Source: Flavobacterium sp. xlx-214 (GTDB lineage: Bacteria > Bacteroidota > Bacteroidia > Flavobacteriales > Flavobacteriaceae). Taken from it: a stretch of 64,000 bases of DNA. The stretch's first letter is position 1; each line of letters starts with the position of its first letter. The stretch spans positions 558,001-622,000 of the forward strand of contig NZ_CP059431.1 of NCBI RefSeq assembly GCF_013874595.1, written 5' to 3'. Of this stretch, positions 42,297-52,880 are shown in pieces. The translations under genes and the position numbers were made by a program. The notes under the pieces are model-generated. The model saw only the letters and a program-made list of their open reading frames with translations. It ran no database searches and was not told the DNA's origin.

Positions 42297-43583
42297 ATGG
42301 AATCAGTTCAAGCCATAAAACAACGTTTTGAAATTATTGGTAACGACCCTAAATTAAACAGGGCCATTGAAAAAGCCATTCAAGTTGCACCAACCGATAT
42401 TTCTGTATTGGTAACGGGTGAAAGCGGCGTTGGTAAAGAAAATATTCCAAAAATTATACATGCGTTATCGCATAGAAAACACGGCAAATATATAGCGGTA
42501 AACTGTGGTGCTATTCCTGAAGGCACCATTGATTCTGAACTTTTTGGTCACGAAAAAGGTGCGTTTACCGGAGCAGTTGGTGCCCGCGAAGGTTATTTTG
42601 AGGTAGCTAACGGAGGTACTATTTTTTTAGACGAAGTTGGTGAACTACCTTTAACCACACAAGTACGTTTATTGCGTGTGTTAGAAAATGGCGAATTTAT
42701 GAAAGTAGGTTCGTCTAAAGTTCAAAAAACCGATGTACGTATTGTAGCTGCAACAAATGTTAAAATGTTTGAGGCAATTGACAAAGGTAAATTTCGTGAA
42801 GATTTATACTATCGCTTAAGTACGGTAGAAATTAATTTGCCGCCATTGCGTGAGCGTGGAGAAGACATTCATTTACTTTTCAGAAAATTTTCTTCTGATT
42901 TTGCTCACAAATACAAAATGCCGCCAATAAAGCTTACAGAGCAAGCTGCAGAATATTTAAAACATTACCGATGGGATGGTAACATTCGTCAACTGCGTAA
43001 TATTGCAGAACAAATATCGGTTATTGAAACCAATAGAGATATCGATCTAAAAACCATTCAATCGTATCTACCTAATCGCAATGCACAGTTGCCTTCTTTA
43101 ATCGAAACAAAAAAAGCAGAAAGCGATTTTAGTAACGAACGCGAAATTTTGTATAAAGTTTTGTTTGATATGAAAGCCGATTTAAGTGATTTAAGAAAGC
43201 TTACACTTGAATTAATGAACAACTCAAATTCAAGTCAATTTCAAGAAAGCAACAAATCATTAATTCAGCGTATTTACAATCAAGCCGAAGAAACTGCGCC
43301 AGCACAAACAAGCAATAGATCAATTCCTTTAAACGAATTAACCGCTTCATCGCCTAATAACATCAATCATTCACAAGAAATCATGGATGATACTGATGAT
43401 GAAAACGATTATTTAATTGCGGAAACTATTGATGAGGAAGATTCTTTGAAATTAGAAGAAAAGGAGATTCAACTTATTAAAAAAGCACTTGAACGCAACA
43501 GTGGAAAACGCAAAGCTGCAGCCGATGAATTGGGAATTTCTGAAAGAACATTGTACCGAAAAATAAAACAGTATGATTTATAA
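42297..43583 (+). CDS. Sigma-54-interacting transcriptional activator without receiver domain
   Basis: A 428-residue AAA+ activator. The AAA+ domain starts almost at the N-terminus with Walker A GESGVGKE (41-48), the sigma-54 contact loop GAFTGA (88-93) and a Walker B FLDEVGELP. A long linker of about 110 residues leads to a Fis-type helix-turn-helix at the extreme C-terminus (RKAAADELGISERTLYRKIKQ). No receiver, PAS or GAF domain precedes the AAA+ core, so control must be by other means. It overlaps lptE by 11 nt. Placement in the miaB-lptE-secG operon is characteristic of Flavobacteria; regulation of envelope or stress genes is inference. Confidence 0.92.
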   Translation: MESVQAIKQRFEIIGNDPKLNRAIEKAIQVAPTDISVLVTGESGVGKENIPKIIHALSHRKHGKYIAVNCGAIPEGTIDSELFGHEKGAFTGAVGAREGYFEVANGGTIFLDEVGELPLTTQVRLLRVLENGEFMKVGSSKVQKTDVRIVAATNVKMFEAIDKGKFREDLYYRLSTVEINLPPLRERGEDIHLLFRKFSSDFAHKYKMPPIKLTEQAAEYLKHYRWDGNIRQLRNIAEQISVIETNRDIDLKTIQSYLPNRNAQLPSLIETKKAESDFSNEREILYKVLFDMKADLSDLRKLTLELMNNSNSSQFQESNKSLIQRIYNQAEETAPAQTSNRSIPLNELTASSPNNINHSQEIMDDTDDENDYLIAETIDEEDSLKLEEKEIQLIKKALERNSGKRKAAADELGISERTLYRKIKQYDL

Positions 43584-44094
43584 AATAATTAAAAACACCC
43601 GCTTTTTTGTTTTAATAATTACTATTTGTACTTTATTAAATAGCTGTGGTGCCTATAATTTTACTGGAACAGGCAAAATTGATGCGGCATCGTTTCAAGT
43701 AAATTATTTTTTAAACAATGCAGAATTGGTTGAACCTGGTATTGAACGTACTTTTACTAATAAATTACAAGAATTAATACAAAACCAAACCAGTTTAAAC
43801 CTTACCAATACCAACGCAGATTTGTTGTACGAAGGCGAAATTACCGATTACAGAATTTCACCTATGACTGCTACTGCCGACCAAACTGCGGCGCAAAACC
43901 GTTTGTATATTTCTGTAATGGTACGTTTTTCAAACAAAAAAAATCCTGAAGACGATTTTGAAAAAACGTTTTCACACTTTTATGATTTCCCTGCAAACGA
44001 TCAATTAGTTGGTGGTAAATTAAACACCGCTTTAGACGAAATTTATGATCGAATTACGCAAGATGTTTTTAATGCTTCGCTAGCAAAATGGTAA
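43573..44094 (+). CDS. lptE: LPS-assembly lipoprotein LptE-like
   Basis: A 173-residue lipoprotein with a lipobox ending LLNSC (Cys25) followed by GAYNFTGTGKIDAASFQV, which is typical of Bacteroidota LptE. The middle and end (VEPGIERTFTNKLQELIQNQTSLNL, then DLLYEGEITDYRISPM) fit the LptE fold of two helices over a sheet. LptE plugs the LptD barrel that inserts LPS at the outer membrane. It is encoded 4 nt before the TPR gene and overlaps the activator gene. Confidence 0.85.
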   Translation: MIYKIIKNTRFFVLIITICTLLNSCGAYNFTGTGKIDAASFQVNYFLNNAELVEPGIERTFTNKLQELIQNQTSLNLTNTNADLLYEGEITDYRISPMTATADQTAAQNRLYISVMVRFSNKKNPEDDFEKTFSHFYDFPANDQLVGGKLNTALDEIYDRITQDVFNASLAKW

Positions 44095-44098
44095 CATT

Positions 44099-45037
44099 AT
44101 GAACGCACAACAATACATAAACGCTTTAAATAATCCGTACCAATTAGCAGATACTATTGGCGATGATTTAAAAAACGTAATAAATCAATTTCCGTATTTA
44201 CAATCGGCGCGTGCGTTGTATTTAAAATCATTGCACCAGCAAAGAAGTTTTTTGTACAACAGTGAATTAAAAAAAACAGCAGCTTATACAACAGATCGCG
44301 ATGTTTTGTTTGATTATATTATTTCGGAAGATTTCATCATTTACAAATCGTTGCAAATAGAAAATGTAGAGGTGATTGATGAAGATTACATCAAATTTAA
44401 AAAGCCCGAACCAACTTTAGATGAAACCATTGAAAAACGTGTTTTAGAAACGTTGGTATATATTGAAAACGCGGATAAAGAAACTGAATTGATTCAAAAA
44501 ATCGATCAAATTTCAAAATCCAAAATCGAAGCTAAACAGGAAAAAGCAGAAATTTCGCTACCAAAAGAAGAAGTTGAAATTTTAGAAGAAAAATTAGAAG
44601 TAGGTACACCTTTAGATTTTTCTACAAACGATAAATTTTCGTTTACAGAATGGTTAAAATTAACTTCGGCGCAACCAATTGATCGTTCAAACGAAGAAAT
44701 AGAATTGCCATCTGACGAAAAAGCAGAGCAAAACACAACCGATTCTGTACAAGAAAAACAAAAAAAGATGGATTTAATTAATCGATTTATCGAAACAAAT
44801 CCTAAAATAACACCAAGCAAAACTACCGTAATTCCGGTAATAAATATAGAGCGTACAGAAGATGATGAGCCCTATTATATGACTGAGACTTTAGCGCGCA
44901 TATACTTAGAACAAAAAAAATATCAAAAAGCTATTCAAGCTTATGAAATATTAATTTTGAAATATCCAGAAAAAAGTAGTTTATTTGCAAATCGAATTTT
45001 AGATATCAAAAAATTACAAGAATTTAATAATATTTAA
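44099..45037 (+). CDS. Conserved acidic protein with C-terminal TPR-like repeat
   Basis: A 312-residue cytoplasmic-type protein. The N-terminus (1-75) is helical (YINALNNPYQLADTIGDDLKNVINQFPYLQSARALYLKSL). The middle (about 120-240) is low-complexity and rich in E, K and S, and a single TPR-like helix pair ends the protein (ETLARIYLEQKKYQKAIQAYEILILKYPEK). It is conserved between lptE and secG in Flavobacteria as far as I know, but the function is not established. Gaps are 4 nt on each side, so the operon is tight. It may be a scaffold or chaperone-like protein for envelope factors. Confidence 0.75.
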   Translation: MNAQQYINALNNPYQLADTIGDDLKNVINQFPYLQSARALYLKSLHQQRSFLYNSELKKTAAYTTDRDVLFDYIISEDFIIYKSLQIENVEVIDEDYIKFKKPEPTLDETIEKRVLETLVYIENADKETELIQKIDQISKSKIEAKQEKAEISLPKEEVEILEEKLEVGTPLDFSTNDKFSFTEWLKLTSAQPIDRSNEEIELPSDEKAEQNTTDSVQEKQKKMDLINRFIETNPKITPSKTTVIPVINIERTEDDEPYYMTETLARIYLEQKKYQKAIQAYEILILKYPEKSSLFANRILDIKKLQEFNNI

Positions 45038-45041
45038 TCCA

Positions 45042-45422
45042 ATGAATACGTTTACCATTTTTTTAGTATTAATTACTATAGTAGCCTTGCTTTTAATCAT
45101 TGTTGTAATGATTCAAAACCCTAAAGGAGGCGGCTTAGATTCATCATTAGGTGGTTCAACATCTATTGGAGGTGTACAAAATACAAACAAATTTTTAGAT
45201 AAAAGTACTTGGACTTTAGCAGGAGCTTTAGTTATTTTAATTCTTTTATCTAGTTTAAGTTTCAACTCAGGATATTCTAATGAGTCTAAAATTTTAGATC
45301 CAAATACTGTTCCTGCGCAACCAAGTGTACCTGCTGCTGCCCAAAATACGCAACCTGCAGCTAATACACCACAACAACAAGCACCTGCAAACAACGCACC
45401 TGCTACACAACCAGCAAATTAA
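45042..45422 (+). CDS. secG: Preprotein translocase subunit SecG
   Basis: A 126-residue membrane protein with two TM helices (about 2-22 and 54-74) and the SecG loop between them, MIQNPKGGGLDSSLGGSTSIGGVQNTNKFLDKSTW. The C-terminus is a Pro/Ala/Gln/Asn-rich tail (about 90-126) that is longer than in E. coli and common in Bacteroidota. SecG supports SecYE-driven export. It ends the miaB operon; a strong terminator follows 18 nt after the stop. Confidence 0.92.
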   Translation: MNTFTIFLVLITIVALLLIIVVMIQNPKGGGLDSSLGGSTSIGGVQNTNKFLDKSTWTLAGALVILILLSSLSFNSGYSNESKILDPNTVPAQPSVPAAAQNTQPAANTPQQQAPANNAPATQPAN

Positions 45423-45440
45423 TTAAGAATAAAACAATAC

Positions 45441-45477
45441 AAAATGCCAGCTTATGACAAGCTGGCATTTTTTTTAT
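45441..45477 (+). terminator. Terminator of the miaB-secG operon
   Basis: A 13-bp stem AAAATGCCAGCTT / AAGCTGGCATTTT with an ATGAC loop and a T run. Confidence 0.95.
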
Positions 45478-45499
45478 GACAAATTATCAATTTATAGAG

Positions 45500-45516
45500 T
45501 TGGCACGTTTTTGGTC
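45500..45516 (+). promoter_or_regulatory. Sigma-54-like -24/-12 element upstream of groES
   Basis: TTGGCACG at 45500-45507 is an exact -24 half. The downstream TTGG is one base off the usual TTGC and one nucleotide nearer than standard. It is about 52 nt from the groES ATG. The match is partial, so it could be chance. Confidence 0.35.
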
Positions 45517-45568
45517 AAACTAAAAACAAAAATATAAATCAATTATTTTAACCAATATATTTTAAAAT

Positions 45569-45844
45569 ATGGCATTAAACATTAAACCATTAGCAGACCG
45601 CGTAATTATTGAGCCGGCTGCAGCTGAGACTCAAACTGCTTCAGGAATCATCATTCCAGATACTGCAAAAGAAAAACCTCAAAAAGGAACTGTTGTTGCT
45701 GTAGGTAATGGCAGAAAAGATGAACCAATGACTGTGCAAGTTGGCGACAGCGTTTTATATGGTAAATACGCAGGAACCGATTTAAAATTAGAAGGTAAAG
45801 ATTACCTAATTATGCGCGAAGAAGATATTTTGGCAATTATATAA
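45569..45844 (+). CDS. groES: Co-chaperonin GroES
   Basis: A 91-residue protein with the GroES fold: [42 protein letters not shown], read in parts, with the mobile loop (TASGIIIP) in place, and a C-terminal [13 protein letters not shown]. It caps GroEL and is encoded 70 nt upstream. It is the first gene of the groESL operon. Length is normal. Confidence 0.97.
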   Translation: MALNIKPLADRVIIEPAAAETQTASGIIIPDTAKEKPQKGTVVAVGNGRKDEPMTVQVGDSVLYGKYAGTDLKLEGKDYLIMREEDILAII

Positions 45845-45875
45845 TCATCAAAAGAACAAAGAGAAAAGAAGATAG

Positions 45876-47543
<1,668 letters not shown>

Positions 47544-47563
47544 TCATTTTATCACATATAAAT

Positions 47564-47594
47564 AAAAGCCAATCAAATTGATTGGCTTTTTTGT
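47564..47594 (+). terminator. Terminator of groESL
   Basis: An 11-bp stem AAAAGCCAATC / GATTGGCTTTT followed by T's, 20 nt after the groEL stop. Confidence 0.92.
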
Positions 47595-47691
47595 TTTCTA
47601 AAATAAACCTAATTAACAATTTATTAATGAAAACCCATTTATTTATTCGTAAATTGAAAAGATAAAACATTAATCTTTAATAATATAAATT

Positions 47692-49203
47692 ATGAGTAAC
47701 GGAAAAATCTACGACAGACCAACATTTAAACCTCATTACGACAACTATATTAATGGTAAATGGACAGCGCCCGCTTCTGGAAAATACTTTGATGTAATTA
47801 CTCCGTTAGATGGAAGCGTAATGACAAAAGCGGCACATTCAAATGCAAAAGATTTAGATTTAGCTGTTGATGCAGCAACCGAAGCGTTTAAAACGTGGGG
47901 TAAAACTTCAGCAACGCAACGCAGTATCATTTTAAATAAAATTGCAGATCGTATTGAAGCTAATTTAGAAATGATTGCGGCTGTTGAAACGGTTGATAAT
48001 GGTAAACCAATTCGTGAAACTTTAAATGCCGATATTCCTTTAGCAATTGATCATTTTAGATATTTTGCAGGCGTTATTCGTGCTGAGGAAGGATCTTTAT
48101 CAGAATTAGACAGCAATACCGTTTCTTTAATTGTAAACGAACCTTTAGGTGTTGTTGCACAAATTATTCCTTGGAATTTTCCTATTTTAATGGCCGTTTG
48201 GAAATTAGCTCCTGCCCTAGCCGCTGGTAACTGTGTAGTATTAAAACCCGCAGAATCTACCCCAATCTCTATTTTGGTATTAATGGAACTAATTGAAGAT
48301 TTATTACCAGCAGGCGTTGTAAACATTGTAAATGGTTTTGGTGCAGAATTAGGTCAAGATTTAGTAACCAACCCTAAAGTAGCAAAAGCTGCTTTTACAG
48401 GTTCTACAGCAACTGGGCGTTTGGTGATGCAATACGCAACAGAAAACATCATTCCAGTAACCTTGGAATTAGGAGGAAAATCTCCAAACGTTTTCTTTGA
48501 ATCGGTTATGGATGCTGATGATGAATTTTTAGATAAAGCTTTAGAAGGAGCTGCATTATTCGCTTTAAATCAAGGAGAAATTTGTACGTGTCCGTCGCGT
48601 TTGTTAATTCAAGAATCTATTTACGATCAATTTATCGAAAAAGTATTGGCACGTGTAAATGCTATTAAAGCAGGAAATCCGTTAGATACATCAACCATGA
48701 TTGGCGCACAAGCTTCTAAAATTCAGTACGATAAAATCTTAAACTATATCAAATTAGGAAAAGAAGAAGGTGCCGAGGTTTTAACAGGTGGCGAAGCAAA
48801 CCATTTAGGTGGTGCTATTGAAAACGGTTATTATATTAAACCAACGTTGTTAAAAGGTAACAATAAAATGCGTGTTTTTCAAGAAGAAATTTTTGGCCCC
48901 GTGTTGGCTGTAACTACTTTTAAAGACGAAGCTGAAGCTATTGCTATTGCAAACGACACTATTTACGGTTTAGGCGCAGGTGTTTGGACACGTGATGCGC
49001 ACCAACTTTATCAAGTACCACGTGCTATTCAAGCGGGGCGTGTTTGGGTAAACAATTACCATAATTACCCAGCAGGTGCGCCGTTTGGTGGTTATAAATT
49101 ATCAGGTATTGGTCGTGAGAACCATAAAATGATGTTAGATCATTACCGTCAAACCAAAAACATGTTGATTTCGTACGATAAAAAAGCAATGGGCTTCTTT
49201 TAA
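47692..49203 (+). CDS. NAD(P)-dependent aldehyde dehydrogenase (AldB/ExaC-like)
   Basis: A 503-residue ALDH. Visible motifs are [32 protein letters not shown], general base E259 in TLELGGKSP, and catalytic Cys in [11 protein letters not shown] (C298 expected; C300 is a second cysteine). The CTCPSR form is the one found in AldB/ExaC acetaldehyde dehydrogenases. It is paired with a DUF779 gene 11 nt downstream, a link known for this ALDH type. It probably oxidises small aliphatic aldehydes. Confidence 0.94.
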   Translation: MSNGKIYDRPTFKPHYDNYINGKWTAPASGKYFDVITPLDGSVMTKAAHSNAKDLDLAVDAATEAFKTWGKTSATQRSIILNKIADRIEANLEMIAAVETVDNGKPIRETLNADIPLAIDHFRYFAGVIRAEEGSLSELDSNTVSLIVNEPLGVVAQIIPWNFPILMAVWKLAPALAAGNCVVLKPAESTPISILVLMELIEDLLPAGVVNIVNGFGAELGQDLVTNPKVAKAAFTGSTATGRLVMQYATENIIPVTLELGGKSPNVFFESVMDADDEFLDKALEGAALFALNQGEICTCPSRLLIQESIYDQFIEKVLARVNAIKAGNPLDTSTMIGAQASKIQYDKILNYIKLGKEEGAEVLTGGEANHLGGAIENGYYIKPTLLKGNNKMRVFQEEIFGPVLAVTTFKDEAEAIAIANDTIYGLGAGVWTRDAHQLYQVPRAIQAGRVWVNNYHNYPAGAPFGGYKLSGIGRENHKMMLDHYRQTKNMLISYDKKAMGFF

Positions 49204-49214
49204 AAATTAAAATT

Positions 49215-49607
49215 ATGGGACACACTTCAAGAGTATCGATAACAGAAAAAGCCTCGCAATTAATTGATGAATTGGCTGCAGAATTTGGCGACTTAATGTT
49301 TTATCAAGCAGGTGGCTGCTGTGAAGGCACACAACCCATGTGCTTTAAAAAAGGTGGTTATTTCCCTAGATCTAAAGATGTATTAATTGGTAAAATTAAA
49401 GATTTTAACTTTTGGATAGATCACGATTTATTTGAGTATTGGAAACACGCTCATTTTGAATTAGATGTATTAGATGGCATTGGAATTGGCGGTTTTTCAT
49501 TAGAAATTCCAAAAGGGAAAACATTTAAAGTAAATTACACCATTTTTACTCCTGAAGAAGTTGCCTTACTTGAAGAACCTATTACGTATCGTAATTATGC
49601 TAAATAA
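49215..49607 (+). CDS. DUF779 family protein
   Basis: A 130-residue protein with the DUF779 core: FYQAGGCCEGTQPMCFKKGGYF (three cysteines close together, about residues 35-45), then ILIGKIKDFNFWIDHDLFEYWKH-type sequence and a C-terminal FKVNYTIFTPEEVALLEE. The biochemical role is unsettled, but the gene commonly sits beside AldB/ExaC-type ALDH genes and may assist or repair the enzyme. It is downstream of the ALDH in one operon; a bidirectional terminator follows. Confidence 0.92.
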   Translation: MGHTSRVSITEKASQLIDELAAEFGDLMFYQAGGCCEGTQPMCFKKGGYFPRSKDVLIGKIKDFNFWIDHDLFEYWKHAHFELDVLDGIGIGGFSLEIPKGKTFKVNYTIFTPEEVALLEEPITYRNYAK

Positions 49608-49608
49608 A

Positions 49609-49632
49609 AAAATCCGCTCGATGAGCGGATTT
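49609..49632. terminator. Bidirectional terminator between DUF779 and the HMA gene
   Basis: AAATCCGCTC / GAGCGGATTT stem with a GAT loop, with A's and T's outside, between convergent genes. Confidence 0.85.
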
Positions 49633-49651
49633 CTTTATTCACGAAAACCTT

Positions 49652-49999
49652 TTAAGACTCACGATCGTATTGGCAACAACCGTGCAAACCATCGTAAGCA
49701 TCTTTAGTTGCTTTTACTTCTTTTGTATCGTGCCCTGCTTTTGCAACAGCTTCAGAAACTTTTAAACCATCGGTTTTATTTTCATCTAATAACAAATGTA
49801 ATGTTTGATCATCAGAATGCCAATTAGCCGATTTTACACCTTTAACACCCAAAGCTGCTTTTTCAATACGTTTTTTACACATATCGCAGTTTCCTTTCAC
49901 CTCTACATCAACCTTAGCGTTTTTGTTCTTTTTCTCTTGTGCTTGTGATGAAAAGGCAACTCCTAAAACTGCCAACATCAATACTAAATACTTTTTCAT
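49652..49999 (-). CDS. Secreted heavy-metal-associated (HMA) domain protein
   Basis: A 115-residue protein with a signal peptide (1-20, ending SSQAQ) and a HMA domain with KGNCDMCKKRIEKAALGVKGV (CxxC, C37/C40), followed by the usual SANWHSDDQTLHLLLDE strand and KAGHDTKEVKA. It ends with a CCQYDRES tail with two further cysteines. It would bind Cu(I) or a similar soft metal in the periplasm or outside. It is the last gene of the HYC_CC_PP / TonB receptor / HMA operon (gap 31 nt), which supports a metal role for all three. Confidence 0.9.
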   Translation of the reverse strand: MKKYLVLMLAVLGVAFSSQAQEKKNKNAKVDVEVKGNCDMCKKRIEKAALGVKGVKSANWHSDDQTLHLLLDENKTDGLKVSEAVAKAGHDTKEVKATKDAYDGLHGCCQYDRES

Positions 50000-50030
50000 T
50001 TTTGTAATTTTAAATTGTTTTTATTTCTTC

Positions 50031-52262
50031 TTATTTTATTTTAAAACGTAATCCAGCGTAATACATTTGCCCAAAAATAGGACCGTATACAATAGTACTA
50101 TCAAATTCATTGCCAAAAGGTTCATCTGCACCTAAAATAACGCGATGTTGTTGATAATTCCCTATGTTTTCACCTCCTACATAAACTTCAAACTTATCTG
50201 AAAACACTTTTGTAATTTGAGCATTTATGGTTGAAAACGGATTGGTATACGATGCCAATTGATTCTCTGTAGAATTATCACCTGTATAAGGCAAACGCTG
50301 CGCACCCAACCAGTTCCAAGTAGCATCAAATTTCCAATAAGCACCATTATGTTCGTGCGTTGAATATTCTAAATTTGCAAACAAACGATGCTTCGCTTGT
50401 AATGGTCGCTCTAAAGTTTTGTCACCATAAGTAGTTTGAATATCGTAATACTTATAAGCTGTTCTTAAATTTAAATGCTTGATGATGTTGTAATTCAATT
50501 CGGCTTGAAATGAATTAGCATACGATTTTCCATCTAAATTATAAAAATTCACGCTTCTAGCCGATTGATCTAAATCAACCACAATTTGGTTTTCAAAATC
50601 GGTACGATAGAAATCAAGCGTTAAACTTGCATTTTTTCCTAAAAAAGTAAAATCTTGCGAAATACTTAAACCGTAGTTCCAAGCAATTTCAGGATCCATT
50701 CCGTACGCTTTTCCTCCTTGATTATTGATATTGAATTTACGAGCACTTGCAAATAAATACTGGTTTTCTGCAAACACATTTGCTAAACGTTTACCACGCC
50801 CTGCCGATGCACGCAAAGTAGTTTTTTCCCACGGATTGTATTTTAAGTGCATACGTGGCGTTACAAAAGTTCCTAAACGGTTAGAATTATCAACACGTCC
50901 GCCTAAAATTAAAGCTAAATTATCGGCGTTATCGTACGTATATTCAAAGAAAGCGCCATAACTTGTATCGGTTCTATCGTAATTTTGATCTCCGTAATTC
51001 GAAACAAATTCTGAATAATCATCGTACATAAAACTAGCTCCTGTAGAAAACTTATGTAAGGTATTGCTGATGATAGAGCTGTACAAAAAGTTAGAATAAA
51101 TACTACGTTGCGTAATATCAAACTGATTTAAACCAAAATACGAGTTTTGTTTGTGGTAACTGAATGAGTTTTGCCATCCGAAGCTTTTGTAAGGCTGATC
51201 TGGAAAAACGTAACCAATTTTAGAACTTGCATCAAACTTATCAGTATTTAATTCAGATCCCCATTTTAAAGTTGATAACTTGTGTTTTTTGCTATCAAAA
51301 TCAATTTCACCTGTTTGTTTTTCGTCTTTCATATAACGAGCCGTTAAAAACGCCACCCAACCTTTTTCAAGATTTAAATATTGCCAACGATTCATCACAT
51401 TAATCTGACTTCCTAATGGATTATCTAAGAAACCATCGTGGTTCATATCGTTCTTTTTAACACGCGTATTTCCGTGTACAAACAAAGAAGAACTCCATTT
51501 ATCAGAAATTTTCTCGTTAAAATGGGCATTGATTTCAAAACGTGCATCGGTAGATCCGTACAAGTTTAAATAGAAAGGAATATCGGTTGCTGGTTTGATT
51601 AATTCGGTATTGATTTGTCCTGAAATTGATTCAAATCCATTCACAACACTTCCTGCACCTTTGGTAACCTGAATACTTTCTACCCAAGTACCTGGCGTAA
51701 AAGATAATCCGTAAGCTTGAGAAGCACCGCGTACTGAAGGAATATTTTCTTCGGCAATTAAAATATACGGACTTGTTAAACCTAACATTTTAATTTGTTT
51801 AGAACCTGAAATGGCATCCGAGAAATTCACATCAATTGATGGATTGGTTTCAAACGATTCTGCCAAATTACAACAAGCTGCTTTTAACAACTCGCCGCCA
51901 TTCATGGTTTGTGTGTTGGTAGCTCCGCTGCCGCGTTGTGTGTTCTTTTTATTAACATTTACAACTACCTCATTTAAATCGGCTTCCTCTTGAATGGTTA
52001 CCATATAAAAATGCTCAGAATCGTTCAATTCTGTTTCAAAAACTTCGTATCCTTCAGCAAAAATGTAAGCTATTGAAGGTTCTGCTAAAGTAGCTTCAAA
52101 AATTCCGTAATTATTGGTTGTTGCTACCACGCTATCATTTACCGTTATGGTAGCATTTTCAATAGCCTGATTTGAGGTATTTAAAACCTTACCCTTAAAA
52201 GTTGTTTGGGCATAAAGTGTATGCACACCTAAAGTGCATAGTAATAATAATATATATTTCAT
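50031..52262 (-). CDS. TonB-dependent receptor, probably metal-related
   Basis: A 743-residue receptor. After a signal peptide (1-18, ending LYAQ) it has a carboxypeptidase-regulatory domain (about 20-95), a plug (about 100-215) and a barrel. The plug contains AACCNLAESFETNPSID, a Cys-Cys motif typical of Flavobacterial receptors encoded next to HMA proteins, and then VTKGAGSVVNGFESISGQINTEL. The C-terminus ends in a usual barrel strand (QMYYAGLRFKIK). It lies between the HYC_CC_PP gene (44 nt upstream) and the HMA gene. Copper import is a guess from the neighbours. Confidence 0.9.
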   Translation of the reverse strand: MKYILLLLCTLGVHTLYAQTTFKGKVLNTSNQAIENATITVNDSVVATTNNYGIFEATLAEPSIAYIFAEGYEVFETELNDSEHFYMVTIQEEADLNEVVVNVNKKNTQRGSGATNTQTMNGGELLKAACCNLAESFETNPSIDVNFSDAISGSKQIKMLGLTSPYILIAEENIPSVRGASQAYGLSFTPGTWVESIQVTKGAGSVVNGFESISGQINTELIKPATDIPFYLNLYGSTDARFEINAHFNEKISDKWSSSLFVHGNTRVKKNDMNHDGFLDNPLGSQINVMNRWQYLNLEKGWVAFLTARYMKDEKQTGEIDFDSKKHKLSTLKWGSELNTDKFDASSKIGYVFPDQPYKSFGWQNSFSYHKQNSYFGLNQFDITQRSIYSNFLYSSIISNTLHKFSTGASFMYDDYSEFVSNYGDQNYDRTDTSYGAFFEYTYDNADNLALILGGRVDNSNRLGTFVTPRMHLKYNPWEKTTLRASAGRGKRLANVFAENQYLFASARKFNINNQGGKAYGMDPEIAWNYGLSISQDFTFLGKNASLTLDFYRTDFENQIVVDLDQSARSVNFYNLDGKSYANSFQAELNYNIIKHLNLRTAYKYYDIQTTYGDKTLERPLQAKHRLFANLEYSTHEHNGAYWKFDATWNWLGAQRLPYTGDNSTENQLASYTNPFSTINAQITKVFSDKFEVYVGGENIGNYQQHRVILGADEPFGNEFDSTIVYGPIFGQMYYAGLRFKIK

Positions 52263-52306
52263 AAAATTGCATAACTAATTAAACATTTTGTAAGTAAAAA
52301 TGTTTG

Positions 52307-52726
52307 TTACGCATATAAAAGATACTGATTATAAAGCTTGTATAAAGGAGGCGCATTGCTTTCACAATAAAAAGCAACATCTAATTTTTTAGGTAATTTA
52401 ACACTAGAAATTACCAAAGGTTGCAACTTATAAATTGTAGGAGAAATAAAACTACTAAACTGCTGTACTTGGAAAACCTTTACAACAACATCATCTGTTT
52501 TTTGTTTAATGATTTCATCTTTGCAACAAGCATCTTCTGTAGTTTCCTTTTTTTCGTTACAACAAGCTTTCTCGTGCGATTCTTCTTCACACTGAATAGA
52601 AGAAGCATAACCAATTTCAATTTTTTCAATAGCATTACCACAATAATGTATATTAACAGCTAACCCAATGTTGGCAAACAACAAGGCAACTACTAAGAAA
52701 ACACTATAAAAGTAACGTTGAAACAT
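52307..52726 (-). CDS. HYC_CC_PP family small envelope protein
   Basis: A 139-residue protein with one N-terminal hydrophobic segment (about 5-25), then the family hallmarks in order: NIHYCGNAIEKIEIG (HYC), KACCNEKK and DACCKDE (two CC pairs, with a third Cys upstream), and APPLYKLYNQYLL near the end (PP). Five or more cysteines in a small exported protein point to metal binding. It is first in the operon with the TonB receptor and HMA genes. No ligand or structure is known to me. Confidence 0.82.
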   Translation of the reverse strand: MFQRYFYSVFLVVALLFANIGLAVNIHYCGNAIEKIEIGYASSIQCEEESHEKACCNEKKETTEDACCKDEIIKQKTDDVVVKVFQVQQFSSFISPTIYKLQPLVISSVKLPKKLDVAFYCESNAPPLYKLYNQYLLYA

Positions 52727-52830
52727 TAATTTTTTGGTTTGATTTTAAGAATTTGTAAATTTACTAAAAAAAGATGATGAATTACCTATATTTAGTAACT
52801 ATTAACTTTTACCAAGCTATAATTTAATTA

Positions 52831-52855
52831 AAAAGCGGAGATTTCTCTCCGCTTT
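52831..52855 (-). terminator. Terminator of the T9SS-cargo / PorP / OmpA operon
   Basis: AAAAGCGGAGA / TCTCCGCTTTT stem with a TTTC loop, 26 nt beyond the OmpA-like stop on the minus strand, followed by TTAATT. Confidence 0.9.
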
Positions 52856-52880
52856 TGTTGTTTCAATCTTACTTGATTTA

